From positions 1 through 64,000 of the forward strand of contig JANWIF010000147.1 in the NCBI GenBank assembly GCA_025450035.1: DNA of 64,000 bases, read 5' to 3'. The notes under the pieces are model-generated. The model worked only from the letters and a program-made list of their open reading frames with translations. It did no database searches and was not told the DNA's origin. Below are positions 1-7,789 of the stretch, in pieces. Made by a program: the position numbers and the translations under genes. The DNA is from Gemmatimonadaceae bacterium (GTDB lineage Bacteria > Gemmatimonadota > Gemmatimonadetes > Gemmatimonadales > Gemmatimonadaceae). Position 1 is the stretch's first letter, and each line of letters starts with the position of its first letter.

Positions 1-228
1 GAGGACGTGCGGATGCTGCAGATGCGCGGTGAGTTCGATTTCCTGCTTGAATCGCGCGGCGCTCACCGAACTCGCCTGTTCAGGCGGAAGCAGCTTGATG
101 GCGACCCGCCGCTTCAGGGACGCTTCGACGGCCACGAAAACGCGACTCATCCCACCGCCGCCGAGCTCACGCTCGATGAGGTACGCGTCGCCAAGGGCCT
201 GCTGCAGTTGGGCCTGGGATGAGTCCAC
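1..228 (-). CDS. Serine/threonine protein kinase, N-terminal part (truncated by window edge)
   Basis: Reverse-strand translation from GTG at 228: VDSSQAQLQQALGDAYLIERELGGGGMSRVFVAVEASLKRRVAIKLLPPEQ...FKQEIELTAHLQHPHVL; glycine-rich loop and VAIK motif of Hanks-type kinases. Confidence 0.85.
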   Translation of the reverse strand, partial: MDSSQAQLQQALGDAYLIERELGGGGMSRVFVAVEASLKRRVAIKLLPPEQASSVSAARFKQEIELTAHLQHPHVL

Positions 229-300
229 TACGGCCGCGGATCGAGTGAGAGATCTGGCAATATGGGACGCGAGAGAGGGGGCTGAAAGGGCGGACGTCCC

Positions 301-1467
301 TTATCGCAGCACGTGCGCCACCCACTCTCCCACGTAATATCCCGTGACGGCAACGCCGAGTCCGACAACAAACATGTCGAGGCCGGAGCGAATCACACTG
401 CGGCCCGTGAACACGGAGCGAGCGGCGCCGACCAGAAAGTGCGACAGCATGGCGACGGCAAACGATGCAATCATCGCACTGACACCGTGCATCACCAGAA
501 ATGGAAAGACGGGGATGAACGCGCCGACCGCGGTGGCGATGCCCGTCAGCCACCCTTCGCGGAACGGGGACGCGCTCTGATCGCCGATCTTGAGCTCCTC
601 CTGCACCTGTTCGTCGAGCATACGCTTGGGGTCGCTCATCACCGACGTCGCCAGTTGCTGCGCGCTGTCGCGGTCCATTCCCTTGGCTTCGTAGATGAGC
701 GCCAGTTCGTCGCGCTCTACTTCGGGCATGAGCTCGACTTCGGTACGCTCCATCGCGATCTCGTGCTCGTACACTTCCTGCTCGCTCTTGGCCGCGAGAT
801 AGCCGCTCGCACCCATGGAAAGGGCATCGGCAATCAGGCCCGCGATGCCGGCCAACACCACCGTCTCGTGCGCTTGCGCGGCCGTGGCGCCGATCATGCC
901 GGCCACGAGTCCGAAGTTGGCCGTTAGGCCATCGTTGAACCCGTATACCACACTGCGCAGGAATCCGCCCGACTCCGCGCGGTGCCACGGCTCACCGATC
1001 CGGCCCGCCATCGCGCCGAGCGTGGTGGCGTGTTCGGCGGACTCGCGGGCGAGGAGGAGCGCCTCTCCTTTTCCCGCGACTCCGGTTGGCATGGTGCGGT
1101 GCATGGCCAGGTATCCGCGCACTTCGCGCCCTTCTTCGGCGAGAAGCATGGGGAGCAGGAAGCGCGGTCCGAACGTGCGGCCGAGAAGCGCCAGGATGCG
1201 CGCGCGCATGGTGGGCGAGAACTGTTTGGGCGGCCGCCCTCCGCGCGTGAGCAGGTCCGACCAGATCGATACGTGTCGATCCTCGACCTCGGCCAAGCGG
1301 CGATAGAGGTCCTGCTTCTTTGCGTCGGGCTCCGCCGCGGCCAGCCTGCGGTAGAGGAACGCCGCGTCTGCCTCATCGCGCCAATGGTGCTCAAAACTCT
1401 CCAGGTCCACACCTTGGGGAAGCGGCGGCGGCGGCGGCGAGGGTGTGAGATCGGGGGTGGTAGCCAT
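301..1467 (-). CDS. Rubrerythrin-like domain fused to VIT1/CCC1 family iron/manganese transporter
   Basis: N-terminal ferritin-like EHHWRDEADAAFLYRRLA...EDRHVSIW, then VIT1-type membrane domain (YGFNDGLTANFGLVAGMIGA); start at ATG 1467. Confidence 0.85.
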   Translation of the reverse strand: MATTPDLTPSPPPPPLPQGVDLESFEHHWRDEADAAFLYRRLAAAEPDAKKQDLYRRLAEVEDRHVSIWSDLLTRGGRPPKQFSPTMRARILALLGRTFGPRFLLPMLLAEEGREVRGYLAMHRTMPTGVAGKGEALLLARESAEHATTLGAMAGRIGEPWHRAESGGFLRSVVYGFNDGLTANFGLVAGMIGATAAQAHETVVLAGIAGLIADALSMGASGYLAAKSEQEVYEHEIAMERTEVELMPEVERDELALIYEAKGMDRDSAQQLATSVMSDPKRMLDEQVQEELKIGDQSASPFREGWLTGIATAVGAFIPVFPFLVMHGVSAMIASFAVAMLSHFLVGAARSVFTGRSVIRSGLDMFVVGLGVAVTGYYVGEWVAHVLR

Positions 1468-1596
1468 AGAACGAAATATCGCAATCCAGGTCCGGACTGG
1501 ATACGGGGGGCAACCTCCGAGGCAACCTTGGGTCAGCGGTCGGTGACTCATCCGTTGCACGGTTCACGACCCCACGGCACCCAGGAGCCTTGTCTT

Positions 1597-3048
1597 ATGC
1601 GTCCCTCTTCCATCGTACTCGGCGCCGCTTTGATATCGGCCGGCGTCGCTCCACTTCTTGCGCAGGACTATACTCCGCGCTCCGCGAACACGGTGATGCG
1701 AGTCGTCGGCGGCGATGGAGACCGTGCGGCGTTGGGCGTGGCTACCGGCTCGACCGGAAGGCGTGACACGCTCGGCCTGTTGATCGAGCGGGTTACGCCT
1801 GGCAGCCCTGCCGACAAGGCCGGGTTGGAGGAGGGTTATCGGATTGCGTCGATCAACGGGCAGAACCTGAAGGTGGCGCCGGCTGACGCCGGGGAGCCCG
1901 ACATGGATGGGCTCATGACGCGTCGGTTGTCGCGCGAGTTGGGCAAAGTGAAGGCGGGGGACGAGGTGACGCTGGAGGTCTACGCCGACGGCGTGTCCAA
2001 GACGATGAAAGTGAAAACAGCGGCGCTCCAGGATATCGGGGAGCGTCGCGTGGTGTACTCGAGCGACGATTTTGCCAACCGCGCGACGCTCGGGTTAGGC
2101 CTTGACGGCGGCGGCAGCCGGCGGGACACACTCGGGTTGCTGGTGACGTCGGTTGCGAACGATGGGCCCGCCGACAAGGCGGGAATCGAAGAGGGGAACC
2201 GCATCGCGCGCATCGACAGCATCGATCTGCGCGTGCCGGCGAGCGAGGCAGTGGGCGGCGCATTGCTCGGCGCGAAGGAGCAGCGGTTCACGCGCGCGTT
2301 GTCGCACCTGAAGGCTGGCGATGTGGCAACGCTCCAGGTCTGGGCGGACGGCGCTATGAAGACTGTCAAGGTGACGACGGCGCGCGCGACTGACGTGTAC
2401 CCGCGGAGCGGCTTCCGGCGGTTCCAGATCGACATCGGGGACGGTCAGAACATGATTGCCCCCATGGCCCCGATGCCCCCGATGCCCCCGATGCCCCCGA
2501 TGCCCCCGATGTCTCCGATGTCTCCGATGCCGCGGGTTCGCGTGTTCGATGAAGGTTCTGACAACGTCGACTTCCCCGAGGCGCGCGTCGAGCTCCAGGA
2601 TATGGAACGCACGATTCGAGATGCATCGCGGACCGCGTCACGGCGGGCGATGCAGCAGTCACAACTGGCGTTGGAGGAAGCGCGGGTGGCGGTGCAACGC
2701 GCCCGTATGGCGCCGGGGATGTGGAGCGGTTCGGACTGGTCGTCGGACGGCGGCCCGCTGGCGACGAGCAGTACCGGCGGGATGCTTGTGTTAGGCGGGC
2801 TGCGTGTTGCGCCGGTGAGCGATGGGCTGAGCAGCTATTTCGGGAAAGGGAGTGAGAACGGGCTGCTCGTGCTGGACGTGAACGACAGCTGGATGCCCCT
2901 CCGTGCGGGTGATGTGATTCTGTCGGTGAACGGAACGCCGGTGCGGGACGGCGAGCGCACGAGCCTGTCATTGGACAGCGATCGAGATAACCGCTTCGTC
3001 GTGCTGCGCAAGGGCGCCAAGGTCACCGTGGACGTGAAGGGGCACTGA
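1597..3048 (+). CDS. Secreted multi-PDZ-domain protein
   Basis: Signal peptide MRPSSIVLGAALISAGVAPLLAQ; two similar PDZ copies (RRDTLGLLIERVTPGSPADKAGLEEG / RRDTLGLLVTSVANDGPADKAGIEEG) plus a C-terminal PDZ-like segment; AGGAG upstream of ATG. Confidence 0.8.
   Translation: MRPSSIVLGAALISAGVAPLLAQDYTPRSANTVMRVVGGDGDRAALGVATGSTGRRDTLGLLIERVTPGSPADKAGLEEGYRIASINGQNLKVAPADAGEPDMDGLMTRRLSRELGKVKAGDEVTLEVYADGVSKTMKVKTAALQDIGERRVVYSSDDFANRATLGLGLDGGGSRRDTLGLLVTSVANDGPADKAGIEEGNRIARIDSIDLRVPASEAVGGALLGAKEQRFTRALSHLKAGDVATLQVWADGAMKTVKVTTARATDVYPRSGFRRFQIDIGDGQNMIAPMAPMPPMPPMPPMPPMSPMSPMPRVRVFDEGSDNVDFPEARVELQDMERTIRDASRTASRRAMQQSQLALEEARVAVQRARMAPGMWSGSDWSSDGGPLATSSTGGMLVLGGLRVAPVSDGLSSYFGKGSENGLLVLDVNDSWMPLRAGDVILSVNGTPVRDGERTSLSLDSDRDNRFVVLRKGAKVTVDVKGH
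2471..2533 (+). repeat. 9-bp tandem repeat (CGATGCCCC)n, about 7 units, encoding Met-Pro-Pro/Met-Ser-Pro
   Basis: Four CGATGCCCC units, two CGATGTCTC, then CGATGCCGC inside the PDZ-protein CDS. Confidence 0.9.
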
Positions 3049-3877
3049 CCGACGTGCCGCGCGAGCGCGCGGCGCGCGACGACCAGAGCTGGCCGATGTT
3101 CCAAGTCCCACCCGCGTAGACGGCGCGAGGCTGGGGGCCGCGAATGGGGACGATGGCGCCCAGGTCGCAGGCCAGCCACCGCCTAACGGAAAGCGTGGGG
3201 CCGGCGAGCAGCGCAACGATCGGCGCGCTGCCGCCGGCGCCCCCGGTTCCGGGATAGCCGTAGACTTCGGCGGTCCATCCAAACGGGCCCGCCACGGGCA
3301 CGCCGCCGGAGACGGTCCAGAGTGTCCCATTGCGCGGCACGTGGGCCGCGCTGCTGCGACGCGTGTACCCGGCGTTGATGTCGAGCTCCACGGGACCGAG
3401 TTGATTACTCGAGATCAGCGTGATGCGCGCGTCGGTGGTGCCCGTTCCGGTCCCCTGCCTCAGGCTTCCGGTCGGGAACTTGATGGCCGGCAGAATGGCA
3501 AACGAACCGATGACCGGCAGGTGATCCGCGAGTCGCCATTTCACTCCCAGCGACAGATCGCCGCCGCCGTCGCGCGCCGGTCCAACATCGGTATTGCGCA
3601 CCCACGCATCCTGGAGCTCGACCTGGACGCGCGGTGCGACGCCGATCTTGAGTGCGAGCGGCGTGCTCGCCGCATGCACACCGGCGTCGAAGCGATCGAG
3701 CTCGAAGCCGGCCTCGAGCTCCACCCATCCCGGCCACACCGTGTAGGCGTGCGTCGCGACCGTTGGGCGTTCGGGCTGCACCTGGTGCGGGTCGTCCGTT
3801 TCCTGCGCCGCGAGTGAGCGAGGAATCCACACCGCGAGCGAAGCGGCGATGAGGCACCACCGCGCGCAGCGCCGCAT
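3023..3877 (-). CDS. Putative outer-membrane beta-barrel/transporter-like protein
   Basis: Signal peptide and barrel-like alternating pattern (FAILPAIKFPTGS, LDINAGYTRR); overlaps the PDZ gene end by 26 bp, convergent. Confidence 0.6.
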   Translation of the reverse strand: MRRCARWCLIAASLAVWIPRSLAAQETDDPHQVQPERPTVATHAYTVWPGWVELEAGFELDRFDAGVHAASTPLALKIGVAPRVQVELQDAWVRNTDVGPARDGGGDLSLGVKWRLADHLPVIGSFAILPAIKFPTGSLRQGTGTGTTDARITLISSNQLGPVELDINAGYTRRSSAAHVPRNGTLWTVSGGVPVAGPFGWTAEVYGYPGTGGAGGSAPIVALLAGPTLSVRRWLACDLGAIVPIRGPQPRAVYAGGTWNIGQLWSSRAARSRGTSVSAPSRPR

Positions 3878-5871
3878 CAGAACTCGATCTGCGCTCCCAA
3901 CTCGACGACGCGATTTGGTGGAAGGCCAAAGAACTGCGTTGCCGCGCGCGCATTACGCCCCATGAACACGAACAACTTTTTGCGCCAGCGGGCCATGGGG
4001 GTGTTTCCGGTGGGAATCAGTTCCTCGCGTCCGAGGTAGAACGAGGTGTCCCCGGGCCGCACGCGCAACCCGAACGGCTCGCAGCGCGAGAGAATCTCGC
4101 GCACGCTCGGCGTCTGCATGAACCCGAAGTGCGCCGTGGCCCGGTAAAATCCCTCGCCTAACGCTTCGAGGTGCACGCGCTCGGATACCGGCACCTCGGG
4201 CACGTCGGCCGTCAGAATCGAGAGCAGAATCACCTGCTCGTGCAGCACCTTGTTGTGCTTGAGGTGGTGCAGGAGCACCACCGGCGCGCCGGTGGTGTCC
4301 GAGGTCATGAACACGGCCGTGCCGGGCACGCGCGGCGGCTTGCGGCGCTTGACGTCTTCGAGGAAAAGGTCCATCGGCAAACTGGCGCTGCGGAGCAGAT
4401 CCTGGAGCAGCGTGCGGCCGCGCTTCCAGGTGGACATCATGACGTACAGCCCAATGGCGACGACGAGTGGGAACCACCCGCCGCTTTCCACCTTGATCGC
4501 GTTCGCCACGAGGAAGGCGAGGTCGATGATGAGAAAGAAGGCGAGGAAGGCGCCGGAGCGCAGCAGCGTCCATTTCCACTCATCGTGCGCGATGAAGAAG
4601 AACAGCAGCGTGGTGATGACCATCGTGCCTGTCACGGCGATGCCGTAAGCGGCGGCGAGAGCGCTCGCCGAGCCAAAGCCGATCACGAGCCCAATGCTCC
4701 CGATCATCAATGCCTTGTTGACCTGCGAGATGTAGATCTGTCCGGCCTCGTGCTTGGAGGTGTGCGTGATCGTGACGCGCGGCGAGTAGCCGAGCTGCAT
4801 GGCTTGCTGTGTGAGTGAGAACGCCCCGGAAATGAGCGCCTGCGAGGCGATCACGGCTGCCACCGTGGCGAGCACCACCATGGGGTACAGCATCGCGGCG
4901 GGAACGAGTCGGAAGAACGGATTCGCGGCCGCGGACGCGTCGCGGAGCAGCAACGCGCCCTGGCCGAAGTAATTGAGCAGCAACGCAGGGAAGACGAGGA
5001 TGAACCACGCGGCGCGAATCGGACGGCGCCCGAAATGGCCCATGTCGGCGTACAGCGCTTCGGCGCCGGTGAGCACGAGGACCACTGCGCCTAACAGGAA
5101 GAAGCCGTGCCAACCGTTGTGCTGGAAGAACCGGACGCCGTACATGGGATCGACGGCGCGCAGGATGGCCGGTTCCCGAATGATCTCCGCGACGCCCAAC
5201 GCGCCGATGGTGATGAACCAGACCAGCATGACGGGGCCGAACACCTTGCCGATGCGATCCGTGCCGTGGCGCTGGAACAGGAAGAGAAGGAACAGCACGA
5301 TGACGCTGATGGGTACCACCAGTCTGGCGAACACCGGCGTTGCCAGCTGGAGTCCTTCCACCGCGCCCAGCACGGTGATGGCGGGTGTGATCACGCCGTC
5401 GCCATACAGGAGCGCGGCGCCGAACAGGCCGAGCGTGATGAGCACCGAGACCGGTACGATTCCCACGCGCCCCCGGAGGCCGCGTTGAATGAGTGCCAGC
5501 AGGGCCAGGATTCCGCCCTCGCCCCGGTTGTCAGCGCGCATAATGAACGACAGATACTTCACGCTCACGACGAGCGTCAGCGCCCAGACCACGAGCGACA
5601 GCGCGCCGTACACGTTGGCAGGTGTCGGGAGGACGCCGCCTCCGGGTTGGAAACACTCTTTGATGGAGTACAGCGGACTCGTTCCAATGTCGCCGTAGAC
5701 AACGCCCAACGCGGTCAGCGAGAGGATGCCGAGGCGGCGTCCGGTGGGACGCTCCTCGACGCGCTCGCGATCGGGGCGAGCTAGAAACGCCCCGGCGAAA
5801 GATCCCGAATTGGTTGAAGCAGCCCCGGCATTGGGTGCGGGTGCACCCGAGCGGACCGGTTCAGCGGCCAT
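3877..5871 (-). CDS. kup: KUP-family potassium uptake protein
   Basis: GILSLTALGVVYGDIGTSPLYSIKECF and full-length Kup topology. Confidence 0.95.
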   Translation of the reverse strand: MAAEPVRSGAPAPNAGAASTNSGSFAGAFLARPDRERVEERPTGRRLGILSLTALGVVYGDIGTSPLYSIKECFQPGGGVLPTPANVYGALSLVVWALTLVVSVKYLSFIMRADNRGEGGILALLALIQRGLRGRVGIVPVSVLITLGLFGAALLYGDGVITPAITVLGAVEGLQLATPVFARLVVPISVIVLFLLFLFQRHGTDRIGKVFGPVMLVWFITIGALGVAEIIREPAILRAVDPMYGVRFFQHNGWHGFFLLGAVVLVLTGAEALYADMGHFGRRPIRAAWFILVFPALLLNYFGQGALLLRDASAAANPFFRLVPAAMLYPMVVLATVAAVIASQALISGAFSLTQQAMQLGYSPRVTITHTSKHEAGQIYISQVNKALMIGSIGLVIGFGSASALAAAYGIAVTGTMVITTLLFFFIAHDEWKWTLLRSGAFLAFFLIIDLAFLVANAIKVESGGWFPLVVAIGLYVMMSTWKRGRTLLQDLLRSASLPMDLFLEDVKRRKPPRVPGTAVFMTSDTTGAPVVLLHHLKHNKVLHEQVILLSILTADVPEVPVSERVHLEALGEGFYRATAHFGFMQTPSVREILSRCEPFGLRVRPGDTSFYLGREELIPTGNTPMARWRKKLFVFMGRNARAATQFFGLPPNRVVELGAQIEF

Positions 5872-5946
5872 GAGTCGACGGTAGCGGGGACATATACCCC
5901 TGAGTCGCGCGTCCCGAGACGAAAGCTCGCCACAGCGAGCCGCGCG

Positions 5947-5978
5947 AAAAAAGCGGGCCGCGGATCAATCCGCGACCC
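5947..5978 (-). terminator. Intrinsic terminator downstream of the padR gene
   Basis: On the - strand: GGGTCGCGGA-TTGA-TCCGCGGCCC (10-bp stem with one G-T wobble) followed by GCTTTTTT. Confidence 0.8.
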
Positions 5979-6038
5979 GGAGCCCACATTGAACTTAGCG
6001 CATCCGGCGGCGCAGTCCAGCGCAGCCGATCCGCGCGG

Positions 6039-6626
6039 TTACTTGACGAGCTCTGCTATTTCTTTCGTCGCCCGTTCGAGCACCTCTCGAATGCCGCGCA
6101 GCCGTTCCTGATCGCCGGACAGCCTGGGAGCAGAGAGATAGACGGATCGCGCAAGGTCTTTGAACGCGCGGTTGACCTCCATCATCGGCGCGCCGAACAA
6201 ACTGGCACCGAACTGGGAGATGCGCTCGAAGATGTCCTCGACGGTGGACTTGTTCTCGGCAAGATAGGCGCGACCTTCATCCGTGATCTGGTAGATGCGC
6301 TTGCCTCCCTCCTCCTGCGACGCGCGAGCGTAGCCGAGGTCCTCGAGCATGGTGAGGGTCGGATACACGGTGCCGGGGCTGGGCGAATACGCCCCGCGGA
6401 AGCGGTCTTCCAGCTCCTTGATGATCTCGTACCCGTGGCGCGGCTTCTCTTCGAGGAGCTTGAGGATGACATACTTGAGGTCGCCCTGCTCGAACATCCT
6501 TCCACCCCTGAAAGGTCCGCCGCGGCGCCCTTGGCGTCCGCCCCAGAACCAACCTCCCATGACTCCTGGATCGAACGCCCTTCCTGCGCCGGCCCAATTG
6601 CGGGGCCCGTGGCAGTCGTGACTCAT
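6039..6626 (-). CDS. PadR-family transcriptional regulator with Gly/Arg-rich N-terminal extension
   Basis: LKYVILKLLEEKPRHGYEIIKELEDRFRGAYSPSPGTVYPTLTMLEDLGYA; start ATG 6626. Confidence 0.9.
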   Translation of the reverse strand: MSHDCHGPRNWAGAGRAFDPGVMGGWFWGGRQGRRGGPFRGGRMFEQGDLKYVILKLLEEKPRHGYEIIKELEDRFRGAYSPSPGTVYPTLTMLEDLGYARASQEEGGKRIYQITDEGRAYLAENKSTVEDIFERISQFGASLFGAPMMEVNRAFKDLARSVYLSAPRLSGDQERLRGIREVLERATKEIAELVK

Positions 6627-6639
6627 ATTGCCTCCAGAA

Positions 6640-6692
6640 AGATATGTCTTGTGATATATCGGCAAGGCTAAGATATGTCGGGCGATATATCT
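6640..6692 (-). promoter_or_regulatory. Two tandem palindromic operators upstream of padR
   Basis: AGATATGTCTTGTGATATATC (6640-6660) and AGATATGTCGGGCGATATATCT (6671-6692), same half-sites, directly upstream of the padR start. Confidence 0.7.
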
Positions 6693-6726
6693 TGGCAAGT
6701 GGGCAAAACAGGTAAGGGGGGAGAGG

Positions 6727-6793
6727 TAAGAGGGGAGAGTGGGGGCGGGTAGGATCAAGAAACCATTGCCACTCCTACTGTCCCCTCTTACGT
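6727..6793. repeat. Intergenic inverted repeat
   Basis: Arms GTAAGAGGGGA and TCCCCTCTTAC are perfect reverse complements (11 bp), with inner TAGGA/TCCTA. Confidence 0.6.
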
Positions 6794-7789
6794 CCCGCCT
6801 CGTACATCTCCCTTGATCTCTTCCAGCGCCTTCCCCCCGTACACCCGCACCATTTCCTTCCGCCACGCCAGCGTAAAGTCCGTGTTGTCCATCGGCTGGG
6901 CGGGACGGAAGGCGGCATCGGCGGCGTCGGCGATCGAGGCGGCGTCGAGAGGGCGGCCGACGAGCGCGTCGGCCGCGGCGGGAACCAGCATCGGGTACGA
7001 GGCAATGGCGCCGAGCACGATGCGGGCGGCGCGCACGGTGCCATCGGGGTGAAAATCCACGCGGGCGGCGACGCCGAGTACAGGGAAATCGAACGAGCCG
7101 CGGCGGCGCAGCTTCACGTACGTCGCCCGCCAGCCGCCAATCGCAGGGAGAATGTAGCCGACGAGCAGCTCGTCGGGCCGCTTGGTGAGGTACTGGATGC
7201 CGTCGTTGTAGTACAAGTCTTGGGCTGGAACGCGGCGCACGCCCGTCGCGCTGGCCAGGATGACCGACGCGCCTAACGCAACGGCTACCGGCGCGCCGTC
7301 CGACGACTGCACGGCCCAACAGCGCGGACTGGACGGCGCGACCCAGCAGATCTCCCCATCCTTCTTCATACAGAAGTCGATCGCCTTCCGCCATTCGTAC
7401 GTCTGATCGTAGTAGTTGCAGCGGGTGTCGAGCAGCAGATTGCCGCCGATGGTGCCCATGTTTCGCAGGGGCGGTGTGGACACGAGTCCCGCGGCACGGG
7501 CCACGGCAGGATAGTGCTCGTTGATCAGGGGATCCGACGCCAGGTGTGACAGGGTGACGCCAGCGCCGATGCGCAGACCGAGCTCGGGGGAGCTGTGGAT
7601 CTCGCGCATCGTGGGGATCCCGGCTAGCGAGATCACGGTGCGCGGCGTCTGCTGGCGGCGTTTCATGTTCGGATACAGGTCGGTGCCACCGGCGACGTAC
7701 ATGGCATCGGTGCCGTGCGCGGCGCGCGCCGCGAGCGCATCTTCGACGGTAGTCGGCGCGACGAAGTCGAATCGTGGGAGGCGCAGCAT
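6788..7789 (-). CDS. Molybdenum hydroxylase FAD-binding subunit, 4-hydroxybenzoyl-CoA reductase beta-type (extra Cys loop)
   Basis: MLRLPRFDFVAPTTVEDALA...GGTDLYPNMKRR; insertion RCNYYDQTYEWRKAIDFCMKKDGEICWVAPSSPRC with four Cys. Confidence 0.85.
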   Translation of the reverse strand: MLRLPRFDFVAPTTVEDALAARAAHGTDAMYVAGGTDLYPNMKRRQQTPRTVISLAGIPTMREIHSSPELGLRIGAGVTLSHLASDPLINEHYPAVARAAGLVSTPPLRNMGTIGGNLLLDTRCNYYDQTYEWRKAIDFCMKKDGEICWVAPSSPRCWAVQSSDGAPVAVALGASVILASATGVRRVPAQDLYYNDGIQYLTKRPDELLVGYILPAIGGWRATYVKLRRRGSFDFPVLGVAARVDFHPDGTVRAARIVLGAIASYPMLVPAAADALVGRPLDAASIADAADAAFRPAQPMDNTDFTLAWRKEMVRVYGGKALEEIKGDVRGGT

